A stretch of DNA of 64,000 nucleotides, taken from the NCBI GenBank assembly GCA_030646295.1, contig JAUSND010000003.1, forward strand, positions 1 to 64,000, written 5' to 3'. Position numbers and translations under genes: made by a program. Below are positions 1 through 9,712 of this stretch, in pieces. Within the stretch, counting starts at the first letter, position 1. Each line of letters begins with the position of its first letter. Below the pieces are notes generated by a model. The model did not search any database. It was given only the letters and a program-made list of their open reading frames with translations, and had not been told where the DNA came from. Origin of the DNA: Moraxellaceae bacterium. GTDB taxonomy: Bacteria; Pseudomonadota; Gammaproteobacteria; Pseudomonadales; Moraxellaceae.

Positions 1-206
1 ATGAAGCTGCGTTTGACCCCGTGGAACTCGGCCTTAAGCTTCTCTTCGCTCGGATCTACAACCACCTGGCTGCGCTCATCGAAGATGTAGTCTTCGACTT
101 CGATGAAGCCATACAGCTCGCTCTGATATACCTGTTTGGCAAAGACTTCATAGACTTTGCCCTTGTTGAGGAACGTGATTCTGTAGATTTCGGAAGGAGT
201 AGCCAT
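1..206 (-). CDS. DUF1820 family protein (3' end outside window)
   Basis: The reverse strand reads MATPSEIYRITFLNKGKVYE, then a run containing LYGFIEVEDYIFDE and VVVDPSEEKLKAEF. I recognise this as the small DUF1820 family (about 100-110 residues in proteobacteria), of unknown function. The first 68 codons are present; the C-terminus lies before base 1. The ATG at 206-204 is the natural start because the family begins at this point. It diverges from miaB, next to which this family is often found. No close Shine-Dalgarno sequence is visible; GAGGAG lies about 15-20 nt upstream. Confidence 0.8.
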   Translation of the reverse strand, partial: MATPSEIYRITFLNKGKVYEVFAKQVYQSELYGFIEVEDYIFDERSQVVVDPSEEKLKAEFHGVKRSF

Positions 207-354
207 TAATGCAATCTCGTAAACGTTGACGCTCCTCTATATCAGGGCGAATTCGCGCAATTCAAGCGCAGAAACTCGGACCGGACGGAGCTGGCTGGCA
301 TTTTACAGCAATTGTCTCCCGGCCACCCGACAATCTTTCCTACCCCCGCGCAGG

Positions 355-383
355 TTTTGTGCACACCGCTAAGCTGCTACAAT
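355..383 (+). promoter_or_regulatory. Candidate sigma-70 promoter of miaB
   Basis: TACAAT at 378-383 is a good -10 element, with TTTTGT at 355-360 as a weak -35 at 17-bp spacing. Transcription would begin near 390, giving a leader of about 70 nt before miaB. The rest of the divergent interval 207-458 shows nothing else that I can support. Confidence 0.45.
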
Positions 384-458
384 CCGCGCTCTGTTAAAAC
401 CGCCACTTTTTGATCAGCCCGTTTCGCAAAGCCCCTCCGGGGTGGAATCCGTCTTGCC

Positions 459-1811
459 ATGATGAACAAAGACTCTCTCACTAGCCCAGCAATTAAAAAG
501 GTGTTCATCAAGACCCACGGCTGTCAGATGAACGAGTATGACTCGTCACGCATGCTGGATATGCTGAAGGAGTCCCACGGCGCCGTGCTGGTCGACACGC
601 CGGAAGAGGCCGACCTGCTATTGCTCAATACCTGCTCCATCCGCGAGAAGGCCCAGGAGAAAGTATTTCATCAGCTGGGCCGCTGGAAGGCGCTGAAGAA
701 AGCCAATCCAAACCTCAAGATTGCCGTCGGTGGCTGCGTGGCCAGCCAGGAAGGCGCTGCCATTGGCAAGCGCGCCCCTTATGTCGATGTCGTATTCGGT
801 CCGCAGACGCTGCACAAGCTACCGCAGATGCTGAAAAGCTCCAACGGCAGCAACACCGTCGTGGACATCAGCTTCCCCGAGATCGAGAAGTTTGACCGGC
901 TCCCCGAGCCCAGGGTCGACGGTTGCGAGGCCTTCCTGACGGTGATGGAAGGCTGCAGCAAGTACTGCTCCTTCTGCGTGGTGCCTTATACACGCGGCGA
1001 AGAGGTCAGTCGTCCGCTGGATGACGTTCTGGCAGAAGCGGTGCATCTGGCTGGACAGGGCGTGCGGGAGATCAATCTGCTGGGCCAGAATGTGAACGCC
1101 TATCGCGGCCTGAGCCATGAAGGCCAGATCACTGACCTGGCAACGCTGATCCAGTACGTCTCCGCCATCGACGGCATCGGCCGGATTCGCTTCACCACCT
1201 CGCACCCCACGGAATTCAGCACTCGACTGATCGAGACCTATCGCCAGATACCCGCTCTGGTAGATCACCTGCATCTGCCGGTACAGAGCGGCTCGGACCG
1301 GATTCTGGCGGCCATGAAGCGCGGCCACACGGTGCTGGAGTACAAATCCATCATTCGCAAGCTGAAGGCCATACGCCCCAACATCAGCCTGTCATCGGAC
1401 TTCATCGTCGGTTTCCCCGGCGAGACTCACAAAGACTTCGAGGACACGATGAATCTGATCATGGAGATCGGTTACGACACCTCCTTCAGCTTCATTTACA
1501 GTGCCCGCCCCGGCACTCCGGCATCCGATCTGCCAGACACAACCTCCGAGCAGGAGAAGAAGCACCGCCTTAGCATCCTGCAGGCCCAGCTGATCCAGCA
1601 GGCCGCCGCGATCAGTGAACGCATGATCGGCACGACCCAGAGAATTCTGGTCACCGGCCTGTCCCGCAAGGACCCGGGCGACTTGCAGGGCCGCACAGAG
1701 AACAACCGTGTGGTAAATTTCCGCTGCGATGACGCCCGCCTGATCGGTCAGTTTGCAGACGTCAAGATCACCACAGCCTACCCCAATTCGCTGGTGGGAA
1801 CGCTGCAATAG
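459..1811 (+). CDS. miaB: MiaB, tRNA-2-methylthio-N6-dimethylallyladenosine synthase
   Basis: 450 aa. A radical SAM methylthiotransferase that converts i6A37 to ms2i6A37 in tRNAs reading UNN codons. The N-terminal UPF0004 domain carries the auxiliary cluster cysteines C22, C59 and C93. The radical SAM motif is C166-x3-C170-x2-C173 in [18 protein letters not shown], the hallmark of MiaB. The C-terminus (about 385-450) is the TRAM RNA-binding domain. Length matches the family (about 440-475). The start is MMNKD; the second ATG is equally possible. It is the first gene of the miaB-ybeZ-ybeY-corC block, which is conserved across gammaproteobacteria. Confidence 0.97.
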   Translation: MMNKDSLTSPAIKKVFIKTHGCQMNEYDSSRMLDMLKESHGAVLVDTPEEADLLLLNTCSIREKAQEKVFHQLGRWKALKKANPNLKIAVGGCVASQEGAAIGKRAPYVDVVFGPQTLHKLPQMLKSSNGSNTVVDISFPEIEKFDRLPEPRVDGCEAFLTVMEGCSKYCSFCVVPYTRGEEVSRPLDDVLAEAVHLAGQGVREINLLGQNVNAYRGLSHEGQITDLATLIQYVSAIDGIGRIRFTTSHPTEFSTRLIETYRQIPALVDHLHLPVQSGSDRILAAMKRGHTVLEYKSIIRKLKAIRPNISLSSDFIVGFPGETHKDFEDTMNLIMEIGYDTSFSFIYSARPGTPASDLPDTTSEQEKKHRLSILQAQLIQQAAAISERMIGTTQRILVTGLSRKDPGDLQGRTENNRVVNFRCDDARLIGQFADVKITTAYPNSLVGTLQ

Positions 1812-1828
1812 CAGCTCTGTTAAAACTG

Positions 1829-1856
1829 CTTACAAGCAGCGATAGATTGGTATACT
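1829..1856 (+). promoter_or_regulatory. Candidate promoter of ybeZ
   Basis: CTTACA (1829-1834), a 16-bp spacer, then TATACT (1851-1856) form a plausible sigma-70 promoter between miaB and ybeZ. It overlaps a short palindrome, CTGCTT-AC-AAGCAG, at 1826-1839. The AGGAGG that follows ends 16 nt before the ybeZ ATG. That is unusually far, and an in-frame TAA between them excludes an upstream start. Confidence 0.4.
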
Positions 1857-1923
1857 ACGGCCGCTGCGCGACCGATATCCGTATGCATTTCGACTTAACG
1901 TAGGAGGTTTGTAAGCTGTCTTA

Positions 1924-2973
1924 ATGGCAACCCAGAAATTCACTCAGAAGCTCGTTCTCGAGCCCGACAACACACACCGCCTGGCCAATTTATGCGGCCA
2001 TCTCAATGAACACCTGCAACAAATTGAGAAGTCGCTGGCCGTCAAGATTCAGCAGCGCGGCAATGTATTCAATCTCTCTGGCTCCAAGAGCGCCGTGGAG
2101 AGCAGCAGGCACCTGCTGGACAGGCTCTACACCGCGACCGGCAGTGGTGATGGCGTCAATCCGGATGTCGTGCACCTCGCGCTAAAGGAAGTGCAGAACA
2201 AGCCGCAATCCACGGCGGACAAAATGGACAAGACCCACTACGATGTCGACAAGCCGCTGATCCTCAAGACCCCCAACACCTCGGTGAAGCCACGCGGCCC
2301 CCACCAGCGCGACTACGTCGAATCCATCCAGCGTTTCGACATCAATTTCGGCATCGGTCCCGCTGGCACGGGCAAGACCTATCTGGCGGTGGCGTGTGCC
2401 GTCGAGGCCCTGATGCAGGAGCGCGTGCAACGTCTGCTGCTGGTTCGGCCTGCCGTGGAAGCGGGCGAGAAACTGGGCTTTCTCCCGGGCGACCTCACCC
2501 AGAAGATCGACCCATATCTGCGCCCCCTCTATGATGCGCTGTACGAGATGCTTGGTTTCGAGCGCGTCGGCCGCCTCATCGAGAAGAATGTCATCGAGAT
2601 TGCGCCGCTGGCCTACATGCGCGGACGCACGCTGAACAACTCTTTCATCATTCTGGATGAAAGTCAGAACACGACGACGTCGCAGATGAAGATGTTTCTG
2701 ACCCGCCTCGGTTTCGGCTCCACAGCGGTGATCACGGGCGACGTCACCCAGATCGATCTGCCCAAGGGCACAAAGTCCGGCTTGATCGAAGTAACCCGGG
2801 TCCTCAAGAATGTCGAAGGCATCGCCTTTACCTGGTTCGATTCCAAGGACGTAGTGCGTCACACGCTGGTGCAGCGTATCGTGGAAGCCTACGACCGCTA
2901 CGACCAGAAAAATATCGGCACGCTGAACAGCCAGGATGGCGCACAGGACAAGGGCCATGATCGCGACGCTTGA
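1924..2973 (+). CDS. ybeZ: PhoH-like ATPase YbeZ
   Basis: 349 aa. PhoH-family NTPase. Walker A is [13 protein letters not shown] (about residue 143), followed by [17 protein letters not shown] and the Walker B region [11 protein letters not shown]. It aligns along its whole length with E. coli YbeZ. A KH-like nucleic-acid-binding region lies N-terminal. Family members partner with the endoribonuclease YbeY, and here the ybeY start lies inside its 3' end. The start ATG is fixed by an in-frame stop just upstream and by family alignment, although the AGGAGG is 16 nt away. Confidence 0.95.
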   Translation: MATQKFTQKLVLEPDNTHRLANLCGHLNEHLQQIEKSLAVKIQQRGNVFNLSGSKSAVESSRHLLDRLYTATGSGDGVNPDVVHLALKEVQNKPQSTADKMDKTHYDVDKPLILKTPNTSVKPRGPHQRDYVESIQRFDINFGIGPAGTGKTYLAVACAVEALMQERVQRLLLVRPAVEAGEKLGFLPGDLTQKIDPYLRPLYDALYEMLGFERVGRLIEKNVIEIAPLAYMRGRTLNNSFIILDESQNTTTSQMKMFLTRLGFGSTAVITGDVTQIDLPKGTKSGLIEVTRVLKNVEGIAFTWFDSKDVVRHTLVQRIVEAYDRYDQKNIGTLNSQDGAQDKGHDRDA

Positions 2974-3454
2974 TTTCGAAAATGCTCTTGCAGAGAGTGC
3001 CTGTGCAGAGATCGCCGTCCCTGCCGAAGAAGATTTCCTGCGCTGGATCGAGTGCGCGCAGCAGCATGTGGCCGCCGCGACCAAACCCGTGAATATCGGT
3101 ATCCGCATCATCGACGCCAAGGAATCCGCTGCTCTCAACCACGACTACCGTGGCAAGGACTACGCGACCAATGTCCTGTCCTTTCTCAGCGGCATTCCGG
3201 ATGCCATCGTGGCAGAGCTGGAAGAAATTCCGCTGGGTGATCTTGCCATTTGCGCAGAGGTAGTCGCACGAGAGGCCATTGAACAGGGCAAGCCCGCTGC
3301 CGCACACTGGGCGCACATGGTCGTGCACGGCACGCTGCACCTGAATGGCTACGACCATGAGGATGATGTGGAGGCAGAGGAAATGGAAGCACTGGAGCGA
3401 CGCATACTCGCCACATTGGGGATCGACGATCCCTATCGCAATGATGAACACTGA
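2957..3454 (+). CDS. ybeY: Endoribonuclease / rRNA maturation factor YbeY
   Basis: 165 aa. Zinc-dependent single-strand RNase used in 16S rRNA 3'-end maturation and 70S quality control. The motif [14 protein letters not shown] holds the three zinc-binding histidines, and [13 protein letters not shown] is the conserved N-terminal block. I chose ATG 2957 over an upstream ATG at 2936 because AGGA lies about 9 nt before it and the product then matches the family length. It overlaps ybeZ by 17 nt, so the two are probably translationally coupled. Confidence 0.95.
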   Translation: MIATLDFENALAESACAEIAVPAEEDFLRWIECAQQHVAAATKPVNIGIRIIDAKESAALNHDYRGKDYATNVLSFLSGIPDAIVAELEEIPLGDLAICAEVVAREAIEQGKPAAAHWAHMVVHGTLHLNGYDHEDDVEAEEMEALERRILATLGIDDPYRNDEH

Positions 3455-3501
3455 TATCACCAACCAATTTCCAACACCGAACGAGGAAAAAAGATCAGCA
3501 A

Positions 3502-4380
3502 ATGGCAGATGACCAATCGAGTATCGATCCAAGACCCCGGTCGTGGATCGAACGGATAGCGCAGGTTTTCTCGGACGAACCTACCGATACCAAGAGCCTG
3601 CTGGAACTGCTGCGCAATGCGGAGCAGGATCATGTGCTGGATGCCGATGCACTAGCCATCATCGAAGGTGCACTGCAGGTCTCCAACATGCAGGTCCGGG
3701 AAATCATGATTCCCCGCGCACAGGTCATCACCGTCGATGCCACGGACTCATTCGAGAATGTACTCGACATTACCGTAACGGCCTCCCATTCGCGCTTTCC
3801 CGTCATCGCTGAAAATTCCGACTCCGTGATTGGTATCTTGCTGGCAAAGGACCTGCTGCAATATATCTGCAGCGGTGATCGCACCAGCTTCGATGTACGC
3901 AGCATCATGCGTCCGGCCACTTTTGTGCCGGAGAGTAAACGTTTGAACGTCCTTCTCAAGGAGTTTCGGGAGACCCGCCACCATATGGCAGTGGTCATCG
4001 ACGAATATGGCAGCTCCTGTGGCATCGTCACCATAGAAGATGTGCTGGAGCAGATCGTGGGCGAGATCGAGGATGAGTACGACGTCAATGACGAAAGCTT
4101 CATCAAGAAGATCGACACGCGCAATTACATTGTGCAGGCATTGACGCCGATCGCGGAGTTCAACGAGTATTTCAGCAGTGAATTCAGCGATCAGGAAGTT
4201 GATACCATCGGTGGGCTGGTGCTGCAGCACCTGAACCACATTCCAGAGCACGACGAAAGCATCGACGTGGGGGACTTCCACTTTACCGTGTTGAACGCGG
4301 ACAGCCGCCAGATTCGCCTGCTGAAGGTGACGACTACCCGTCCGCGTGCGGGTGCGGCGACTCCGGAAAGGTCAACCTGA
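3502..4380 (+). CDS. corC: CorC/YbeX, magnesium/cobalt efflux-associated CBS protein
   Basis: 292 aa. HlyC/CorC family protein of the YbeX type without membrane segments. Two CBS domains lie at about residues 65-185 (MQVREIMIPRAQVITVD and VLLKEFRETRHHMAVVIDEYG), followed by the CorC_HlyC transporter-associated domain at about 200-280. YbeX is linked genetically to Mg2+/Co2+ tolerance and ribosome metabolism. It belongs to the ybeZ-ybeY-corC operon. The next gene in most relatives is lnt, which is missing here. Confidence 0.93.
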   Translation: MADDQSSIDPRPRSWIERIAQVFSDEPTDTKSLLELLRNAEQDHVLDADALAIIEGALQVSNMQVREIMIPRAQVITVDATDSFENVLDITVTASHSRFPVIAENSDSVIGILLAKDLLQYICSGDRTSFDVRSIMRPATFVPESKRLNVLLKEFRETRHHMAVVIDEYGSSCGIVTIEDVLEQIVGEIEDEYDVNDESFIKKIDTRNYIVQALTPIAEFNEYFSSEFSDQEVDTIGGLVLQHLNHIPEHDESIDVGDFHFTVLNADSRQIRLLKVTTTRPRAGAATPERST

Positions 4381-4431
4381 AGCGCCGCGAATGTCCTTAA
4401 CGGACTCACTCCAGTCAAACGAGCAACAAAC

Positions 4432-4926
4432 ATGCGACATACGATTACACGCCTCACAGTCCTTCTTGGCCTGCTATGCATGCTGACAGCCTGCGGCTTC
4501 GCGCTACGTGGCGCAGAGCACGGCACCCTGCCCTTCACCAGCGTGCAGTTGCAGGCGGCACAGGCCAGCAGCGCCTTTCTGCAGCAACTGCGCACAGCAC
4601 TATCAGCCAATCAAATCAGCACGATCAATGGACAATCGCCCTATACATTGCGCGTAGGTGCAGAGCAGTCCGACACGCGCACCGCCTCCGTCAATGGGCG
4701 CGCGAGGGCGGCCCAATACGACCTGCGACTGGCGGTCGAAGTCAGCCTGGAGCACGATGGCGTTGCCTTGTTCGGGCCACAGGTACTGTCGGCGCAACGC
4801 AGCTACTTTGAAGACATCGCCAACATCGCGGGCAGCACGGAAGAAATGGAATTGCTGCGTGTCGAAATGCGCCAGGACCTCGCTCAGCAGCTGCTCAGCA
4901 GACTGCGGGCAATAGGCAACAACTGA
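4432..4926 (+). CDS. lptE: LPS-assembly lipoprotein LptE
   Basis: 164 aa. Outer-membrane lipoprotein that plugs the LptD barrel during LPS insertion. The signal peptide ends in the lipobox LTAC (Cys22), followed by GFALRGAEH, the typical LptE opening (GF.LRG). Length and its position immediately before holA agree with LptE (RlpB). Its stop codon abuts the holA ATG. leuS, which usually precedes lptE, is not here. Confidence 0.93.
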   Translation: MRHTITRLTVLLGLLCMLTACGFALRGAEHGTLPFTSVQLQAAQASSAFLQQLRTALSANQISTINGQSPYTLRVGAEQSDTRTASVNGRARAAQYDLRLAVEVSLEHDGVALFGPQVLSAQRSYFEDIANIAGSTEEMELLRVEMRQDLAQQLLSRLRAIGNN

Positions 4927-6009
4927 ATGCGCATCAACTCCGACCAGCTCGCCCCGCAGCTGCAAAGGCAACTGTTGCCGATGTACTGGATCGCGGGTGA
5001 CGAGACTCTGGTAGTCCAGGAAACTCTGGACAAACTGCGCGCCCGCTGCCGCCAACAAGGGTTCAGTGAGTGGGAATTGTTCTTTGTTGATCGCAGCTTC
5101 AACTGGCAGACCATGTTGCAATCAGGCAACAGCCTGTCCTTGTTCTCCGACAAGAAAATCATCGAACTGCGACTCTATTCGGCCAAACTGGAGGAAGAGG
5201 GGCGCCAGGCCCTGCAGCAATATCTCGCCGATCCCAATCCCGACAATGTCCTCATCATCGTCAGCCCGCGCCTGGAGACCAGCGCTCTCAATACCAAGTG
5301 GTTCAAGGCTGTGGAGACAGCCGGCGCTTTCGTACAGGTCTGGCCGGTAGATGGCAAAGCGCTGCCACGCTGGATCAATACACGCATGGCAGCGTACGGC
5401 TTGCACGCCGATCCGGAGGCGATAGCGATACTGAGTGACCGCCTGGAGGGCAACCTGCTCGCCGCGAGTCAGGAGATCGAAAAGTTGCGCGTCCTCACCG
5501 GCGCGAGCCCCGAAAACAAGGTGCAGATCGACAGAAAGCAGATCATGAATCTGGTCGCCGACAATTCGCGTTACAACACTTTCAATCTCATGGACGCGGC
5601 GTTGCTGGGCAATGCCCGCCACTGCCTGAAAATTCTGAACGGGCTGCGCTCCGAGGGCAACGAAGTACTGGCGCTCCTCGGCATGCTGACGCGTGAACTG
5701 CGCACCCTGATAGCCGTCTCGACACGCATGGCGGCGGGGCAGAGCACAGGCAGTGCGCTGCAGAATGAAGGTGTCAGGAAGAACCACGAAGGCCCGGTCA
5801 GTGCCGCCGTCCAACGTCTCAGTGTAACGACACTGGAGAATCTCCTGCAGCAGGCGCGCCTGGTAGATCTCGCGGTTAAGGGTCTGCACAAGAGTGATCC
5901 GTGGATAGAGCTCAGCAACGTTTTGCTCGGACTCTGTGGCATCAATTTCTTCGGTAACGATCTCCACAACATCAAAGCCAGTACCACACAATCCCCACGT
6001 CGATTCTAA
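4927..6009 (+). CDS. holA: DNA polymerase III delta subunit
   Basis: 360 aa. Clamp-loader delta subunit, which opens the beta sliding clamp. The N-terminal block (LLPMYWIAGDETLVVQETLD, then the FSEWELFFVDRSFNW region) and the C-terminal LEGNLLAASQEIEKL and NSRYNTFNLMDAALLG blocks match HolA. Length is slightly above the usual 340-345. The ATG directly follows the lptE stop, so coupling is likely. Confidence 0.94.
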   Translation: MRINSDQLAPQLQRQLLPMYWIAGDETLVVQETLDKLRARCRQQGFSEWELFFVDRSFNWQTMLQSGNSLSLFSDKKIIELRLYSAKLEEEGRQALQQYLADPNPDNVLIIVSPRLETSALNTKWFKAVETAGAFVQVWPVDGKALPRWINTRMAAYGLHADPEAIAILSDRLEGNLLAASQEIEKLRVLTGASPENKVQIDRKQIMNLVADNSRYNTFNLMDAALLGNARHCLKILNGLRSEGNEVLALLGMLTRELRTLIAVSTRMAAGQSTGSALQNEGVRKNHEGPVSAAVQRLSVTTLENLLQQARLVDLAVKGLHKSDPWIELSNVLLGLCGINFFGNDLHNIKASTTQSPRRF

Positions 6010-6022
6010 CGGAGTACTCAGT

Positions 6023-8449
6023 ATGTCGACTTTCATGCAGTCACTGATTGTTCTCGCGGTGATCTGGGTGCTCGCCTATCGTCGCGCGCACATGGGAAAC
6101 ATTCTCGCCGGAGTCGCTATCACGTTGCTCGCGCTGACCTGGTATGGAGGCTTCGCGTGGCTGCCCTGGCTCGTATTGCTGGTCGTTGCGCTCTTCTACT
6201 TCGAGGACAATCTGCGCCGCGACAAGCTGACGCGCCCGGTTTACCAGTTCTTCAAGCGCGTCCTGCCCCCCATGAGCGCAACGGAGCAGGAGGCACTCGA
6301 AGCCGGCGACACCTGGTGGGAAGCAGATCTGTTCAGAGGAGCACCGGACTGGAAGAAGTGGCTGGATATTCCGTATCCAACGCTCAGCAAGGAGGAAGAA
6401 GAATTCCTCGCGAAACAGACCGAAGAGTTTTGCGCGATGATCAGTGACTGGGACATCGTGCACAAGGACAAGGATCTGCCGACCGCTGCCTGGGAATACC
6501 TGAAGAAAGAGAAATTCTTCGGCATGATCATTCCGGAGGAATACGGCGGCCTGGGGTTCTCCGCGCTGGCTCACTCCACTGTCGTCACCAAGATTGCCAC
6601 GCGCAGTTGCAGCGCGGCCGTAACCGCCATGGTTCCCAATTCACTCGGGCCTGCCGAACTGCTGATGAAATATGGCACCGAAGAACAGCGCCAGCACTAT
6701 CTCCCGCGACTGGCCTGCGGTGAGGAAATTCCCTGCTTCGCGTTGACCGGGCCGGAAGCTGGCAGCGATGCCGGCGCGATGACCGATACCGGCATCGTCT
6801 GCATGGGCGAATATCAAGGCAGGCAGTGTGTCGGCCTCTCGCTGACCTGGAACAAACGCTACATAACGCTGGCGCCTGTGGCGACGGTGTTGGGTCTTGC
6901 GTTCAAAATGCAGGATCCTGAGCACCTGCTCAGTGATGTCGTCGATCGTGGTATCACGGTTGCCCTCATTCCAACCTCACACCCCGGCGTAGAGATCGGA
7001 CATCGACACTTCCCCATGGGCATGACGTTCATGAATGGCCCGACGCGCGGCGAGAATGTCTTCATCCCGCTGGAATGGATCATCGGCGGCGTCGAGCGCG
7101 CGGGGCAAGGCTGGCGCATGCTGGTCGAATGTCTGTCGGAAGGACGGGCGATCTCCCTCCCCGCCCTGGCCACCGCCACGGGCAAGCTCTGCTACAGGAT
7201 GAGTGGTGCCTACGCCAGAATCCGCACGCAGTTCAATCTGGCGATCGGCAATTTCGAGGGCGTCGAAGAGGCGCTGGCCAGAATCGCGGGGCACACCTAT
7301 CAGCTTGAGGCCGCCCGAATCATCACCGCCGGAGCGGTAGATGCGCATATCAAACCCGCTGTGGTATCGGCGATAGCCAAATATCACATGACCGAAAAAT
7401 CGCGCTCCGTGATTGAAGATGCCATGGATATCCACGCAGGCAGAGGCTTGATCCTTGGTCCATCGAATTATCTCGCCCATGCCTACATGAGCATGCCGAT
7501 TGGCATTACTGTCGAGGGTGCCAACATTCTCACCCGCAATCTGATGATCTTTGGTCAGGGAGCAGTGCGCTGCCACCCTTTCATCGCGCGCGAAATGCAG
7601 GCGGCGAAAGATCCAAACGAGAGTGCAGGGCTGCGCGAATTCGACAGCCTGATCTTTCGCCACATCGGCTATGGCATCAGCAACTTCGTACGCACACTGA
7701 CACTGGGGCTGAGTGGCGGCAGAATCGCTGCCAGCCCGACGCAGGATGCAAGCAAGGGCTTCTATCAGCAACTCACACGCATGAGTTCCGCGCTGGCACT
7801 GGTTTCCGATATTTCGATGCTCATGTTCGGCGGCGAGTTGAAACGCAAGGAAAGACTCTCGGCACGGCTCGGCGATGTCCTCAGTCAGCTCTACCTGGCA
7901 TCTGCGGTACTTCGCTATTACGAGGGCAATGGCCGCGCCACGGCAGACCTGCCCTACGTGCGCTGGAATGTGGAATTCGCTCTCCATGAATGCCAGCGTG
8001 CATTCAATGACTTCTTTGACAACCTGCCCAATCGCACCATCGCGATTCTGCTCAAGCGCGTGGTATTTCCCTGGGGAGACGCCTACCGTCAACCGGCAGA
8101 CCGACTGGACCATGAAATCGTGCAGACGATGTGGGCAGACACCGAGCTGCGGGATCGCCTGACTCGTTACGCGTATATCGGCAACAGTAATGCCGATTCG
8201 GCATACATTATCGAAAATGCATTCAGCAGAATTGTCGCCACGAAAGCAGTACGAGATTCAATACGAGCCGCCATCAAACAGGGACAGCTGCAGAGTGACA
8301 TATCACTTGAAGCGTTGGCGGCAGAAGCGGTCAACCGAAAAATCTGCAGTCCGGCAGACGCCGAAGCCTATGTCGAGGCCGAACGCGCTCGCAACCTGGC
8401 CATTCAGGTCGACGAACATGAATCACTAACCTTCCACGCGAACCAGTAA
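6023..8449 (+). CDS. fadE: Acyl-CoA dehydrogenase FadE
   Basis: 808 aa. First step of fatty-acid beta-oxidation: acyl-CoA to trans-2-enoyl-CoA, FAD dependent. Two hydrophobic N-terminal segments (about residues 5-55) match the membrane-associated FadE type. PCFALTGPEAGSDAGAM and the run TWNKRYITLAPVATVLGLA are nearly identical to E. coli FadE, and the C-terminal DUF1974 region is present. ATG 6023 is preferred: GGAG lies 8 nt upstream, and an earlier in-frame ATG at 5936 lies inside holA. The stop converges on the DUF4404 gene. Confidence 0.95.
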   Translation: MSTFMQSLIVLAVIWVLAYRRAHMGNILAGVAITLLALTWYGGFAWLPWLVLLVVALFYFEDNLRRDKLTRPVYQFFKRVLPPMSATEQEALEAGDTWWEADLFRGAPDWKKWLDIPYPTLSKEEEEFLAKQTEEFCAMISDWDIVHKDKDLPTAAWEYLKKEKFFGMIIPEEYGGLGFSALAHSTVVTKIATRSCSAAVTAMVPNSLGPAELLMKYGTEEQRQHYLPRLACGEEIPCFALTGPEAGSDAGAMTDTGIVCMGEYQGRQCVGLSLTWNKRYITLAPVATVLGLAFKMQDPEHLLSDVVDRGITVALIPTSHPGVEIGHRHFPMGMTFMNGPTRGENVFIPLEWIIGGVERAGQGWRMLVECLSEGRAISLPALATATGKLCYRMSGAYARIRTQFNLAIGNFEGVEEALARIAGHTYQLEAARIITAGAVDAHIKPAVVSAIAKYHMTEKSRSVIEDAMDIHAGRGLILGPSNYLAHAYMSMPIGITVEGANILTRNLMIFGQGAVRCHPFIAREMQAAKDPNESAGLREFDSLIFRHIGYGISNFVRTLTLGLSGGRIAASPTQDASKGFYQQLTRMSSALALVSDISMLMFGGELKRKERLSARLGDVLSQLYLASAVLRYYEGNGRATADLPYVRWNVEFALHECQRAFNDFFDNLPNRTIAILLKRVVFPWGDAYRQPADRLDHEIVQTMWADTELRDRLTRYAYIGNSNADSAYIIENAFSRIVATKAVRDSIRAAIKQGQLQSDISLEALAAEAVNRKICSPADAEAYVEAERARNLAIQVDEHESLTFHANQ

Positions 8450-8474
8450 GTAACTGCGTATGCGTAACCGTTGA

Positions 8475-8735
8475 TCAGATGCCGATGCGCCCCAGACTGT
8501 CTATCAGCTCCCGGATCAGGCGCTCCGCCACCGGGTGATTTACCGCAAATCTTGCTTCCAGGGCAATCGCATCGTCCAGCTCGGGGCTGTTGACGTCTTC
8601 TGCCGAGGCAATGAAGGCATTGATCTCCTTGTCCAGCTTTTTTACCAACGCCAAAGTTTCATCATCCACCGCTCCGCCTTCCGCAAGCGCTTGCTGCAAC
8701 TGCTGCAGCAAATTTTTTACATTATTTTCACTCAA
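8475..8735 (-). CDS. DUF4404 family protein
   Basis: 86 aa with a TTG start at 8735-8733. GAGGAGAG sits about 8 nt upstream of this TTG, and the product then begins MSENNVKNLLQQLQQALAEG as DUF4404 proteins do. An ATG 27 nt further upstream would add residues not typical of the family. The protein is small, acidic and mostly helical, with no known function. It lies tail-to-tail with fadE. Confidence 0.75.
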   Translation of the reverse strand: MSENNVKNLLQQLQQALAEGGAVDDETLALVKKLDKEINAFIASAEDVNSPELDDAIALEARFAVNHPVAERLIRELIDSLGRIGI

Positions 8736-8797
8736 GTATTCTCTCCTCGCGCCGATAACCACTACAGACGCATCGTATCCAGACTCACTGTTTATTC

Positions 8798-8815
8798 GTT
8801 AACCATTGTTAACCA
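8798..8815. repeat. Two 8-bp direct repeats with 10-bp period
   Basis: GTTAACCA occurs at 8798-8805 and 8808-8815, exactly one helical turn apart, 63-80 bp upstream of the DUF4404 start. This could be a head-to-tail operator. The rest of 8736-9012 shows nothing I can assign. Confidence 0.35.
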
Positions 8816-9012
8816 CCGATACGCAGCAGTTTGACCCAATGCAGGAACCCTCGCAAGTGCAGAGGAATAACTGCAGACAGAGAAACCGCACACGAACAAA
8901 CTGCGGACAAAGAAATCCCACGCAGCATAAAATGCCACCCGATCAAACGCTCCCTGATATCAACCGGGCAGCATCAGCGCGTGCTCTTATATTCTATTCG
9001 CAGCAAATAATC

Positions 9013-9639
9013 CTACGATTCGGCCTGACGCAACTCCCTGCTGTAAGCGCGCTGCTTCAGACGCTTGGTTGAGCGCTTCTCTCTGTTCTTGTATTCCATC
9101 CAGTAACGTGGAATGTTTGCCACCATCTGCCAGCGCGTAGTGAAGGCGACACGAATTGTTGAATGGCTGTTGCTGCCGGCCATCAACATGGGTGGGCCTT
9201 CATACAGCAATTCCGGATTGGTGAGGCTGTGAATATTCTTGACGTTGCCATTGCGCAGATTGGCCATCAGCAGAACATATTTTTTCTTTGTAAAAAATAC
9301 ATCCCACATCATATGGATCCAGATACGGAAATAGTCGGTTGCGGATTTCAGCGACACGCTTATCCAGACTCCGTTGACTTCCATCATTTCATATTGATCG
9401 TTCTTGAAAAATTCATGTGTCTCTTTAACACTGTCAGGAACAAACATCAGACTTCTGAATTCAGGTTTGGTGACCAGCATATATCCCGCAACCATTTCCT
9501 CTCCCTTGAAGGCTCCCACAATTCTGCTGCGGATTGTGTAGTCGTAAGGCAGCCTGACCCCAACAAAACCTTCGAATTTGGCGATGTATTTTTCGATTTC
9601 GACTTCAGTGGTCAGCGTTCTAAACTTGATAGCATCCAT
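9013..9639 (-). CDS. Conserved-looking hypothetical protein
   Basis: 208 aa, beginning MDAIKFRTLTTEVEIEKYIA. I do not recognise a family. It is a soluble, mixed alpha/beta protein. The middle (GAFKGEEMVAGYMLVTKPEF) has the feel of an N-acyltransferase (GNAT) beta-strand pair, but no acetyl-CoA loop is clear. The C-terminus is strongly basic (NREKRSTKRLKQRAYSRELRQ). It is divergent from the membrane nucleotide cyclase at 10195, across an intergenic region with several operator-like repeats. Start by first ATG; the A-rich stretch upstream has no clear Shine-Dalgarno. Confidence 0.6.
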   Translation of the reverse strand: MDAIKFRTLTTEVEIEKYIAKFEGFVGVRLPYDYTIRSRIVGAFKGEEMVAGYMLVTKPEFRSLMFVPDSVKETHEFFKNDQYEMMEVNGVWISVSLKSATDYFRIWIHMMWDVFFTKKKYVLLMANLRNGNVKNIHSLTNPELLYEGPPMLMAGSNSHSTIRVAFTTRWQMVANIPRYWMEYKNREKRSTKRLKQRAYSRELRQAES

Positions 9640-9652
9640 TTTTTTATCCCGG

Positions 9653-9668
9653 GTAGGAACATTCCTAC
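9653..9668. promoter_or_regulatory. Perfect 7-2-7 palindrome upstream of the 9639 gene
   Basis: GTAGGAA-CA-TTCCTAC lies 14-29 nt before the start codon of the reverse-strand gene. On that strand an AT-rich AATATATTC (about 9670-9680) could be the -10, which would put the palindrome at or just after the transcription start, a typical repressor position. Confidence 0.4.
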
Positions 9669-9693
9669 ATTTTGAATATATTTTCCATACTCT

Positions 9694-9712
9694 GGTGAGT
9701 ACAGGTGAGTAC
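9694..9712. repeat. Two 9-bp direct repeats, 10-bp period
   Basis: GGTGAGTAC occurs at 9694-9702 and 9704-9712. On the reverse strand this places them upstream of the presumed -10 of the 9639 gene, as for an activator that binds head to tail. The remaining part of 9713-10060 shows nothing I can assign. Confidence 0.35.

Noticed and set aside
9013-9639. LuxI-type autoinducer synthase, because of the acyltransferase-like feel and the upstream palindrome
   Set aside because: The conserved LuxI Arg/Phe/Trp N-terminal motif is absent and no LuxR partner is next to it.
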